This document shows, one piece after another, positions 8,491 through 16,876 of a DNA stretch of 35,988 bases (position 1 is the first letter of the stretch; every line of letters starts with the position of its first letter). Made by a program: the position numbers and the translations under genes. The notes below the pieces were generated by a model. That model was not told the DNA's origin and did not search any database. It saw only the letters and a list, made by a program, of their open reading frames with translations. Source of the stretch: Myxococcales bacterium (GTDB taxonomy: Bacteria; Myxococcota_A; UBA9160; SMWR01). Location of the stretch: NCBI GenBank assembly GCA_022561775.1, contig JADFQO010000029.1:1-35988 (forward strand), in the 5' to 3' direction.

Positions 8491-9978
8491 TTGATCACGC
8501 CCCGGCGCTTTTGGATCCGTACCCACGGCTGCCAGATGAACGTCCACGACTCGGAGAAGGTGGCGAACCTGCTCCTTCACGACGGTTGGGAGTTGGCCCG
8601 AGGGATGGGCGACGCGGAGCTTCTGATCCTCAACACCTGCTCGATTCGCGACAAGGCGGAGCACCGCCTCTACAGCGAGTTGGGCAAGCTGCGCGAGTGG
8701 AAGCAATCGGCCCCAGGCCGCACCCTCGGCGTGGCGGGTTGCGTCGCGCAACAGCAGGGCGATGTGCTGTTGCGGCGGTTTCCGCAGCTGGATTTCGTTT
8801 ACGGCACCCACAATCTGCGGCGGGTTCCGGAGATGGCGGCCGCGGCGCTTCGCGGAGTCCGCGACTCGCAGACCGAGGAGAACCGCAGCCAGGACCGTTT
8901 CGATCTGCCGTCGCGGCATCCATCGCTGGTGGGTGATCCGGCCGGCCGCGCCTTCGTGACCGTGATGGAGGGCTGCGACATGTTCTGCAGCTTCTGTATC
9001 GTGCCTTCCACGCGGGGGCGGGAGATCAGCCGAGTCGGGGCGGAGATCATCGCCGAATCGAGGGATCTGGTCGCGTCGGGGATTCGAGAGATCACCCTGC
9101 TCGGCCAGACCGTGAATGCCTACGGCCGGCACGATCGACGGCGCGCAGCCGCGCGCTCTGAGCGCAACGCCGGCGGCGCAGTGGATCGGCCGCCCACCGA
9201 TGCGCCAGACTCTTTTACCGGCCTGCTGCGTGCGCTTGGCGAGATCCCGCAGCTCGCGCGACTCCGCTATATCAGTCCGCATCCGATCTTCTTCGATGAC
9301 GAACTCATCCGCGCGCACGGCGAACTCGACGTGCTCTGCCCACACGTTCACCTGCCCGTCCAGAGCGGATCCGACCGAATCCTCGAACGGATGAGGCGGC
9401 GGCACAGCGCGGACGAGTACCGCCAGCTGATCGATCGGCTGCGCGCGAGCCGTCCGGATCTCGCGATTACCACAGATTTGATCGTCGGTTTCCCGGGGGA
9501 AACCGATGCCGATTTCGCTGATACCCTCAAGCTGGTTCGAGATGTTTCTTTTACGGATTCGTTTTCGTTCAAGTATTCGCCACGGCCTGGAACGGCTGCG
9601 GCTTCCATGACAGATGAAGTCTGCGAATCGGTCGCCCAGGCGCGATTGGAGCAGCTCCAGGACCTCCAGCGCTCGCTCACGCTGGGCGCCCACCGGGCCC
9701 GCGTCGGCGAGACGACCGAGGTCCTGGTGGAGGGGCCGAGTCGCCGCGGGGGCGCGCAACTCTCGGGAAGGGATCCATTTCACCGGGTCGTCAATTTTTC
9801 AACCGGGGCGGAAGCCTCGCCCGCGCCGGGTGGTTTGATCCGAGTCGAGATCGTGGACGCGACCCCTCACTCGCTGATCGGAGTCTGGAATCAGGCTTTC
9901 GAGGACGATCGGCGCTCGCGAATCGTGAAGACGGGAGCGCCATTTGCCGATGAACAGCGTGCGGTAATCGGCAGGTAG
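8491..9978 (+). CDS. miaB: tRNA-2-methylthio-N6-dimethylallyladenosine synthase MiaB
   Basis: Radical-SAM methylthiotransferase that adds the 2-methylthio group to i6A37 of tRNAs reading UNN codons. The TTG start is supported by GGAGGG three bases upstream and by the immediate family N-terminus RFWIRTHGCQMN. Auxiliary cluster cysteines are C14, C50 and C84; the radical-SAM CxxxCxxC is C162-C166-C169; a TRAM domain occupies the C-terminus. The protein is 495 aa, somewhat longer than the Escherichia coli enzyme, mainly because of an Arg/Ala-rich insertion at about residues 212-240 between the NAYG and FTGLL segments. A clear miaB rather than rimO or mtaB, given the GCQMN and IVPSTRGRE motifs. 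Confidence 0.94.
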   Translation: MITPRRFWIRTHGCQMNVHDSEKVANLLLHDGWELARGMGDAELLILNTCSIRDKAEHRLYSELGKLREWKQSAPGRTLGVAGCVAQQQGDVLLRRFPQLDFVYGTHNLRRVPEMAAAALRGVRDSQTEENRSQDRFDLPSRHPSLVGDPAGRAFVTVMEGCDMFCSFCIVPSTRGREISRVGAEIIAESRDLVASGIREITLLGQTVNAYGRHDRRRAAARSERNAGGAVDRPPTDAPDSFTGLLRALGEIPQLARLRYISPHPIFFDDELIRAHGELDVLCPHVHLPVQSGSDRILERMRRRHSADEYRQLIDRLRASRPDLAITTDLIVGFPGETDADFADTLKLVRDVSFTDSFSFKYSPRPGTAAASMTDEVCESVAQARLEQLQDLQRSLTLGAHRARVGETTEVLVEGPSRRGGAQLSGRDPFHRVVNFSTGAEASPAPGGLIRVEIVDATPHSLIGVWNQAFEDDRRSRIVKTGAPFADEQRAVIGR

Positions 9979-10010
9979 CGGTCCAGGGCCCTCCGGGTCC
10001 CGACATGCTC

Positions 10011-10041
10011 CTGAGAAAGAACGCTGTGCGTTGTTTCTCAG
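10011..10041 (+). terminator. 14-bp hairpin between miaB and the response regulator gene
   Basis: CTGAGAAAGAACGC (10011-10024) pairs with GCGTTGTTTCTCAG (10028-10041) with one mismatch and a 3-nt loop. It sits 33 bp after the miaB stop. No poly-T tract follows, so it may be a terminator or a leader structure for the downstream signalling pair. Confidence 0.5.
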
Positions 10042-10140
10042 CCGGACGGGCGCCGTAGGGCGCGCGGGACGGGGGAAGGCGCGCGGGAGCTGGACCGGAG
10101 AAGCCGGTGCGGCACGCGGCGCAGGTGTGAGGGGAATCGG

Positions 10141-11994
10141 ATGCCCAAAGGGCGCATCCTGGCCGTGGACGACCAGCGTTACTTCCGCGAGTTGCTGGAA
10201 GGAATGCTCACCGACGCCGGTTTCGAGGTACAAACCGCCGCCGGAGCCGAAGAGGCGCTTCGCGTCCTGGAGCACGCCAACTTCGACATTCTGGTGACGG
10301 ACCTGGTGATGCCCCAAATGGACGGAAACGAACTCGTCCATCGCGTCAAGCAGCGCAACCCCGACCAGGACGTCGTCGTCGTGACGGGGGTGGTTGACGT
10401 CAAGGCCGCCGTCAACGCCATGAAGCTCGGGGCCGCCGAGTTTCTGCTCAAACCTTTTGATCGCGAGACGCTGATCAGCACGTTGGAAGGCGTGTTGCAG
10501 AGCCGCCGCCTGCGCAACGAGCACGCCAAGCTCCTGAATGAGAACATCGAATACATGGACGAACACAGCCTGATCCATCGGGCGATCGCGTTGTTCAGTT
10601 TTCTGGCCCTCGAACCGCTCGCCGAGCGGGTCGTCGACGGGCTGTGCATCGAGCTCGGCGCCCAGGGCGGAGTGCTCTGGGTAGCCACCAATCCACAGAA
10701 CGACTCATTGGAGCTGTTGTCGGCGCGCGGATTGGTGCGGGTGGAGGGTGAGCAGGAGTTGGTGGCGTTCGCCGATCTGCCGACCGAACTCGCGGAATCG
10801 ACCGCGAGATCGGCCGTCCTGCATTGGGGCGACCGCGAGGGAAGCCAGCGGGAGGCGCTCTATCTCGCCTTGCGCGACCAAGACCGAATGATCGGCCTGA
10901 TCCGCTTGACGGACAAACTCGGCGGAGAGGATTTCGATCCCGTCGACCGATCCTGTGCGGAGAAATTTTCCGAATTTGCCGAGACGGCGCTCTGCAACGC
11001 ACTGCGCTATCGCGCTCTGGAGCGCAAGCCGGTGGAGGGCGACGCCACTGGCGCCACCGATTTCGAGTTCTTCTACAACGCCGTGCGCAACGAAATCGAG
11101 AAGGCCACTCGCCACGGGCGTTGTTTCTCGATCCTCAAGGTCGAGATCGGACCTCTCGGCGACCTGCGCGCGCAATTCGGCGTGGTGGCGTTTCGCCAGT
11201 GGATCGAGAAAACCGTTGTCCAATTGGCGCGGCTCCAACGTTCATCAGACCTGCTCTCCATCGATGGGCAGGGGCGGTTTCTCCTGTTGCTCCCGGAGAC
11301 CGATGCGCTGGGAGCCGCCATATTCAAACGACGCGTATTCCAGGACCTCCAGGCCGGCGAAGCGCTCGCGGTCTTCGGGCCCAGAACTCGCGCCAAGATC
11401 CACGTCGCCGCCGCCAGCTACCCTTCGGATGGAACCCAACTCGAGTCGCTGCTCCGATTGCTGGACGAACGCATCGAGAACGACGGATCGAGCCTGGTGC
11501 GCGAGTGGGTTCTCGACGACCAGCCGCTCGCAACGTGCCTCGAGTCGTTGCTCGGGGGAGGGGTGGATGAGCGGCGCGAGACGGTTGCCCAGATCACCGA
11601 GTTCGTTCTCGCCGAGCCCATCAGGCGATCGGTGACCCGCTCGCTGTTGTTCGCGGCGCCGGGCGAGATGCTCGGCGAGGCGGTCGCCGCTGGACTCGGT
11701 GCACTCGGCGGCAGTTCCGGACAGACCGCGATTTCGATCCTGGGCGAGCCGCCCAAACAGGACGCAGACGATTCCGAGGCTTCAATGGTGCAATGGGTGT
11801 CGCGGCGGGGGTTGGGCAAATTGCCGCTTTTTCTGATCTATTTTGGCGACGGGTCCGCCTACGCGATGATCTGCGAAGATGCTCCGGGGCGCGATCGGAC
11901 GCGTTTTTTCCAGACCTGCGATCGAAACCTCGTCGAACACCTGGCATTGCGGGTCCAGCATGAACTGCACGGACCGGGGAGCGAACGACCGTGA
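10141..11994 (+). CDS. Response regulator: REC-GAF-degenerate GGDEF
   Basis: A 617-aa cytoplasmic signalling protein. The receiver (residues 5-118) is intact: acidic pair D10/D11, phospho-acceptor D54, a VTG switch and KPF lysine. A charged helical linker leads to a GAF-like domain (about 150-295), then a GGDEF-fold domain (about 310-455). There the active-site signature is replaced by GQGRF (376-380), so cyclase activity is not expected. The upstream RxxD (R367-D370) is kept at the exact 5-residue spacing of the c-di-GMP inhibitory site. The last ~150 residues are unrecognised. ATG with GAGGGG upstream fixes the start. The stop overlaps the next start (GTGA), so the two proteins are probably made and act together. 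No histidine kinase lies nearby. Confidence 0.85.
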   Translation: MPKGRILAVDDQRYFRELLEGMLTDAGFEVQTAAGAEEALRVLEHANFDILVTDLVMPQMDGNELVHRVKQRNPDQDVVVVTGVVDVKAAVNAMKLGAAEFLLKPFDRETLISTLEGVLQSRRLRNEHAKLLNENIEYMDEHSLIHRAIALFSFLALEPLAERVVDGLCIELGAQGGVLWVATNPQNDSLELLSARGLVRVEGEQELVAFADLPTELAESTARSAVLHWGDREGSQREALYLALRDQDRMIGLIRLTDKLGGEDFDPVDRSCAEKFSEFAETALCNALRYRALERKPVEGDATGATDFEFFYNAVRNEIEKATRHGRCFSILKVEIGPLGDLRAQFGVVAFRQWIEKTVVQLARLQRSSDLLSIDGQGRFLLLLPETDALGAAIFKRRVFQDLQAGEALAVFGPRTRAKIHVAAASYPSDGTQLESLLRLLDERIENDGSSLVREWVLDDQPLATCLESLLGGGVDERRETVAQITEFVLAEPIRRSVTRSLLFAAPGEMLGEAVAAGLGALGGSSGQTAISILGEPPKQDADDSEASMVQWVSRRGLGKLPLFLIYFGDGSAYAMICEDAPGRDRTRFFQTCDRNLVEHLALRVQHELHGPGSERP

Positions 11995-13532
11995 CGGTTC
12001 TCATCGCGGACGGAGATTTTCAACGGGGCAAGCGCCTGGCGGCCGCGTGCGAGCAGCTCGGATTGGACGTGAACACGGTCACCCATGGAGCGGTAGCCCT
12101 CGAGATTGCGCTGTCGAAACCTCCCTCTGTTTTGATCGCGCAGCTCGCCTTGCCGTTGATCGACGGTGCGCAGCTCGGCGGAATCCTGCAGGCGAACCCG
12201 CGCACCCGCGTCGTACGCGTGATCTATCTCGCCGACAATGCAATCGAAGCAGCGCGAGAGGCGGTCGGCGGCGAGATCGTCGGGCCGCCGTTCGACTCCG
12301 AGGCGATCGCGCGCCGCGTCCAGGCCCTGGTCGGAGAGCGAATTCAGGGCGAAGCGGAGAGCGGATCCCGAAGTGAAGACATCGGCGGAGTCGAAGGGCA
12401 GCTTTTCCAGCTCCCGCTGGCGGATCTGCTGCAACTTTTCCACGTCAGCCAGAAAAACGGCATCGTCGACCTGCGACACGGCAGCGAGCCCGGATCTACC
12501 GAATCCGGGCGGGTCGTGTTGCGAGCGGGAGAGATCGTCCACGCCGAGGTCGGATCCATCACGGGCGAGAAGGCGCTCTTTCGATTGTTGGCTTGGGATC
12601 GCGGCGAATTCAAGTTTTCGCCCGGCGCTATAACCGAGGTGTCCACGCTCGACAAGCCGACGCGCGTGCTGTTGCAGGAGGGGTTGCGACAAAATCGCGA
12701 GGGGGCGCTCCGCGCCAACAGCCTGCCGCCGCGCGACTCGAGCGTTCATATGAAGATCCGCCGATCGTCTCTACCGGTCGTCATTCACCCGCTAACCCAG
12801 GAGGTTCTGCTGGTACTCGAGGCCTATTCGCGCGTCGGGGACGTGGTGGACCACTGTTCGTTCCCCGACTATCAGGTGTTGCTCACCCTGCACACCCTGA
12901 TCGAGCGCGGGATGGTCGAGTTGCGCGACGCATCCGACGAGGCCGGACCGCCCAACGCCGAACGTCTGTTTTCGCAAGCACCCGGTGCGCGCTTGCGAGA
13001 GTGGATGGGCATCGACGAGCTCGACGCGAACGGGATTCGAGACGCGCGACTGCTGGTGGTGGCCGCAGATCCAGCGGCCTCGCGTGAGTTCTGCCGGCTG
13101 GTCGCAAATCTCCCGGGTGCGACGATACGCGACAACCCTGAATCCGATTCGATCGATCGCCTCGGCGTGCTGGGCCGGCTCGCTGTCGATGACAAAGTGG
13201 GAATCGAATTCGTGGAGGTACCCGCCGATCCGCGCTTTTCCGCGCTTTGGCCGCTCGCCGGGCACGGTGCCATCGGAGTGCTGATGGTTCTCACCGGCCC
13301 CGTCGCCGCGGCGTTGGAAGCGGTCCGCCCGGTCTCCGAAGCGCTGCGCGCACTGCCGCGGGCGCGAATCTTCCACCTGTTGTTGCTCGATAAAGACACG
13401 GGTGTGGAGGCCGACGCGCTGCGCGAAAACCTGTCGGTGTTTGACGACAGCTCGCTCTTTTTGATTCCGATCGGAAAAGGCGGCACCGCAAAAGTGCTGC
13501 TCCGCGAAATGCTCATTCGGATTCTTCCCTGA
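11991..13532 (+). CDS. Pseudo-receiver / DUF4388 (PATAN) / putative pseudo-GTPase protein
   Basis: A 513-aa protein with receiver-like N-terminus (1-117) in which the phospho-acceptor is Gln51 instead of Asp, so it should not be phosphorylated. Residues ~133-250 form a DUF4388/PATAN domain (GVEGQLFQLPLADLLQLFHV start), a module often found in bacterial signalling proteins. A winged-helix-like stretch follows (about 268-325). The C-terminus (about 350-510) follows the order of a small GTPase: a beta strand LLVVAADPAASRE where a P-loop would be but without GKS/T, EVPADPRF near 409-416 resembling the MglA VPGQ region, an alternating hydrophobic strand, and LLLLDKDTG where a G4 motif would fall. 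The fold is my inference. GTG start overlaps the previous stop by 4 nt. Confidence 0.75.
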   Translation: MTVLIADGDFQRGKRLAAACEQLGLDVNTVTHGAVALEIALSKPPSVLIAQLALPLIDGAQLGGILQANPRTRVVRVIYLADNAIEAAREAVGGEIVGPPFDSEAIARRVQALVGERIQGEAESGSRSEDIGGVEGQLFQLPLADLLQLFHVSQKNGIVDLRHGSEPGSTESGRVVLRAGEIVHAEVGSITGEKALFRLLAWDRGEFKFSPGAITEVSTLDKPTRVLLQEGLRQNREGALRANSLPPRDSSVHMKIRRSSLPVVIHPLTQEVLLVLEAYSRVGDVVDHCSFPDYQVLLTLHTLIERGMVELRDASDEAGPPNAERLFSQAPGARLREWMGIDELDANGIRDARLLVVAADPAASREFCRLVANLPGATIRDNPESDSIDRLGVLGRLAVDDKVGIEFVEVPADPRFSALWPLAGHGAIGVLMVLTGPVAAALEAVRPVSEALRALPRARIFHLLLLDKDTGVEADALRENLSVFDDSSLFLIPIGKGGTAKVLLREMLIRILP

Positions 13533-13699
13533 GAGCAGCTGCCTCGCTCTTCCGCTGTCGAAAAACACCAGCACTCTCGTTGGCTTGACCCACCCACGCG
13601 CAAGCACTAGCATTCTCGCCCAATCGGAACCGCGAACCAGGGCGAAAGCAGCGCGCCCGCTCGGTCCGCCAGACAACAAGCGAGCGAAACAGCATCGAC

Positions 13700-15163
13700 A
13701 TGAGCGATAGCCTCATCCGAGAGGGTCTGACGTTCGACGATGTCCTTCTCGCGCCTGGCGCCAGCGACGTTCTTCCCGCGGACGTCGATCTCGGTTGCTC
13801 CCTGACCCGTGAAATCTCCCTGAACATCCCGCTCGTCTCGGCGGCGATGGACACCATCACCGAACACGAGACCGCAATCTGCCTGGCCCAGAACGGCGGC
13901 ATCGGCATGATCCACAAGAACCTGCCGATCAGCTCCCAGGCCGCCGAAGTCGACAAGATCAAACGCAGCGAGTCGGGCATGATCGTCGACCCGATCACGA
14001 TGCGACCCGAGCAGCGGATCTACCAAGCCCTCGAAGTCATGGCCCGCTACCGGATCTCGGGCGTGCCCGTCACCCGCGACGGCAAGGCGGTGGGGATCCT
14101 CACCAATCGCGATCTGCGCTTCGTGCGCGACACCCATCAGGAGATTTCGAAGGTCATGACGCGGGAGAACCTGGTCACGGTTCCGCCCGGCACCACGATC
14201 GACCGCGCCAAGGAACTCCTGCACGAACACCGGATCGAGAAGCTGCTCGTGGTCGACGATCAAGGCGTGCTCTGCGGGCTGATCACCATCAAGGACATCG
14301 AGAAGAGCGAGCGTTTCCCCTACGCGTCCAAGGATTCGCTCGGGCGGCTTTTGTGCGGCGCCGCGGTGGGCATCGATGAACAGGGCCTCGAGCGAACCCA
14401 GGCGCTGGTGGATGCCGGTGTGGACGTCGTCGTTGTCGACAGCGCGCATGGGCACTCACAGGGCGTGCTCGATGCGGTGGCATCGCTGCGCCGGACCTTT
14501 CCGGATCTTCCGCTGATCGGCGGCAATGTGGCGACAGCCGAGGGTTGTGAGGCGCTGATCAAGAGCGGCGTATCGGCGTTGAAGGTCGGTGTCGGCCCCG
14601 GATCGATCTGCACGACGCGCGTCATCGCGGGTGTGGGGGTGCCTCAATTCACCGCGGTTCTGGAATGTGCGGCGGTCGCCCAGAAGGCCGGCGTGCCGGT
14701 GATTGCCGATGGGGGCATCAGGTTTTCGGGCGACGTCGTCAAGGCGCTCGCGGCCGGGGCATCGACCGTGATGATCGGGGCCTTGTTCGCGGGGACCGAC
14801 GAAGCGCCCGGAGAGGTGGTCCTCTACCAGGGACGCTCCTACAAGGTCTACCGTGGGATGGGATCGCTCGGCGCGATGGCCGATGGCAGCGCGGACCGCT
14901 ACTTCCAGGCGGATGTGGAGGATCGCTCGAAGCTGGTGCCTGAGGGAATCGAAGGGCGAATACCCTACCGTGGGAGCCTCACGAGCAACATCGACCAACT
15001 CGTTGGCGGCTTGCGGTCGGGGATGGGTTATATCGGAGCGCCGAATCTCAACGAGCTGCGACGCCGTGCACGGTTCATGCGAATCTCCTCGGCAGGCCTC
15101 CAGGAGAGCCACGTTCACGACGTAATCATCACGAAAGAAGCTCCGAACTACCGTATCGAGTAG
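13700..15163 (+). CDS. guaB: Inosine-5'-monophosphate dehydrogenase
   Basis: NAD-dependent oxidation of IMP to XMP, the committed step to guanine nucleotides. The 487-aa protein has the family N-terminus [11 protein letters not shown], a pair of CBS domains (about 95-205) inserted in the TIM barrel, the catalytic Cys304 within GPGSICTTR, the GG-loop with IADGGI, and the flap with GRGIP-type sequence EGRIPYRG. Length and layout are normal. It is followed 81 bp later by guaA, so both steps from IMP to GMP are encoded together, with a small hairpin between. Confidence 0.97.
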   Translation: MSDSLIREGLTFDDVLLAPGASDVLPADVDLGCSLTREISLNIPLVSAAMDTITEHETAICLAQNGGIGMIHKNLPISSQAAEVDKIKRSESGMIVDPITMRPEQRIYQALEVMARYRISGVPVTRDGKAVGILTNRDLRFVRDTHQEISKVMTRENLVTVPPGTTIDRAKELLHEHRIEKLLVVDDQGVLCGLITIKDIEKSERFPYASKDSLGRLLCGAAVGIDEQGLERTQALVDAGVDVVVVDSAHGHSQGVLDAVASLRRTFPDLPLIGGNVATAEGCEALIKSGVSALKVGVGPGSICTTRVIAGVGVPQFTAVLECAAVAQKAGVPVIADGGIRFSGDVVKALAAGASTVMIGALFAGTDEAPGEVVLYQGRSYKVYRGMGSLGAMADGSADRYFQADVEDRSKLVPEGIEGRIPYRGSLTSNIDQLVGGLRSGMGYIGAPNLNELRRRARFMRISSAGLQESHVHDVIITKEAPNYRIE

Positions 15164-15194
15164 CCTCGATCGTTCCCGGCCTCAAACCCGACCG

Positions 15195-15220
15195 ACTTCC
15201 GCAGCCCCTCCGGCGGAAGT
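15195..15220 (+). other. 8-bp inverted repeat between guaB and guaA
   Basis: ACTTCCGC (15195-15202) and GCGGAAGT (15213-15220) with a 10-nt loop, ending 24 bp before the guaA start. No T-tract. It could modulate guaA expression relative to guaB; no known riboswitch is recognisable. Confidence 0.35.
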
Positions 15221-15244
15221 GGTATTGGAGTGGAATAGCGGCGA

Positions 15245-16816
15245 ATGGCCTCTGTCCCCGCGCAGCGCGATTTCGCAGCGGATCGCATTGTCGTGCTCGA
15301 TTTTGGCGCGCAATACAGCCAGTTGATTGCGCGGCGAATCCGCGAGCAGGGCGTCTACTGCGAGATCCACCCCGGAACCGTCGACGCGGAGACCGTGCGC
15401 GCTTGGAAGCCGGTTGGCATCGTGTTGTCCGGCGGGCCCTCGAGTGTGCTCGACGAAGGAGCACCGCGTTTCGATCCGGCGATCCTCGAGATCGGATGCC
15501 CGGTGCTCGGCATTTGTTACGGCCTTCAGCTCCTCACTCATCACCTCGGCGGGCTGATCGAGAAGGCGGACGATCGGGAGTATGGACGCGCGTTGCTGAA
15601 GATCGAGCGCGACGATCCGCTGTTCGCGGATCTCGAAGGTGGCGTCGAGCGCGTGGTCTGGATGAGCCATGGCGACCGGGTGCTCCGTCTACCCGAGGGC
15701 TTCGAGACGCTCGCCACGAGTGATCGCTCGCCGTTCGCGGCCGTGCGCCATCGGGAACGCCCCCTCTGGGGTGTCCAATTTCATCCGGAGGTCGCTCACA
15801 CCGACGGGGGTACCGCGATGCTGGCGAACTTCGCCATCGGTATCTGCCGCGCCCGCACCAGCTGGTCGATGGATTCCTTCATCGACGACGCAATCGAACG
15901 GATACGCGACCAGGTCGGCGACGGCCGCGTCATCTGCGGACTGTCGGGAGGCGTGGATTCGAGCGTCGCCGCGGCATTGGTCCATCGGGCGATCGGCGAT
16001 CATCTGACCTGCATCTTCGTCGACAACGGCTTGTTGCGCGCCGGAGAGCGCGCCGAAGTGGAGCGGCTCTTTGGCGAGGTGCTCGACCTCTCGCTGGTGA
16101 CCGCATCGGTTGAAGATCGCTTTCTGAGCGAACTCGCAGGCGTCGTGGATCCCGAGCAAAAGCGCAAGATCATCGGGCGGGTCTTCATCGAGGTCTTCCA
16201 GGAAGAGGCCGATCGACTCGGTGGCGTGGCGTATCTCGTGCAGGGCACCCTCTACCCCGACGTGATCGAAAGCGTGTCGGTCAAGGGGCAGTCGGCCACG
16301 ATCAAGACCCACCACAACGTCGGCGGACTGCCCGAGCAGATGCGGCTTGCACTCGTCGAGCCGCTTCGCGAGCTCTTCAAGGATGAGGTGCGCGAAGTCG
16401 GCCGCAAACTCGGACTCCCCGAAGCCGCCATCGGGCGGCACCCGTTTCCGGGCCCGGGTCTCGCGGTACGAATCATCGGCGAAGTGACCGCCGAACGACT
16501 CGCGGCGGTTCGCGCAGCCGACGCGATCGTGACCCAGGAGATCACCCGAGCGGGCCTCTATCACGAGATCTGGCAGGGCTTCGCGGTCTTTCTGCCCATC
16601 CAGAGCGTGGGCGTGATGGGTGATGGGCGGACCTACGAGAACGTCATCGCGGTTCGCTGCGTGACTTCCGTCGACGCGATGACCGCGGATTGGTCGCGGC
16701 TACCGGGCGACGTGCTGGCGGCGATCTCGAGCCGAATCATCAACGAGGTGAAGGGAATCAATCGCGTCGTCTACGACATTTCGCCCAAGCCACCCGCTAC
16801 CATCGAGTGGGAGTGA
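15245..16816 (+). CDS. guaA: GMP synthase (glutamine-hydrolysing)
   Basis: Aminates XMP to GMP using glutamine and ATP. The 523-aa protein has a class I glutamine amidotransferase domain (residues ~14-205) with nucleophile Cys91 in GICYGLQ and the His/Glu pair in VQFHPEV. This is followed by the ATP pyrophosphatase domain with P-loop SGGVDSS, then the dimerisation domain ending in PPATIEWE, the typical GuaA C-terminus. All catalytic motifs are intact. The ATG start leaves a ~13-residue tail before the first strand [10 protein letters not shown]. Located 81 bp after guaB. Confidence 0.97.
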   Translation: MASVPAQRDFAADRIVVLDFGAQYSQLIARRIREQGVYCEIHPGTVDAETVRAWKPVGIVLSGGPSSVLDEGAPRFDPAILEIGCPVLGICYGLQLLTHHLGGLIEKADDREYGRALLKIERDDPLFADLEGGVERVVWMSHGDRVLRLPEGFETLATSDRSPFAAVRHRERPLWGVQFHPEVAHTDGGTAMLANFAIGICRARTSWSMDSFIDDAIERIRDQVGDGRVICGLSGGVDSSVAAALVHRAIGDHLTCIFVDNGLLRAGERAEVERLFGEVLDLSLVTASVEDRFLSELAGVVDPEQKRKIIGRVFIEVFQEEADRLGGVAYLVQGTLYPDVIESVSVKGQSATIKTHHNVGGLPEQMRLALVEPLRELFKDEVREVGRKLGLPEAAIGRHPFPGPGLAVRIIGEVTAERLAAVRAADAIVTQEITRAGLYHEIWQGFAVFLPIQSVGVMGDGRTYENVIAVRCVTSVDAMTADWSRLPGDVLAAISSRIINEVKGINRVVYDISPKPPATIEWE

Positions 16817-16876
16817 CGGGCAGCAATCGGCACAGTGTCGGGACGCGCGAACCCGCCCCCTGCGAGGAATAGTCGG

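Noticed and set aside
8305-9783. 492-codon open frame on the minus strand
   Set aside because: Antisense to miaB with Arg/His-rich shadow composition; no family motif and no ribosome binding site.
16835-16876. Earlier GTG start for dnaE
   Set aside because: Adds 14 unmatched residues, while GTG 16877 has a good GAGGAA and the family N-terminus.
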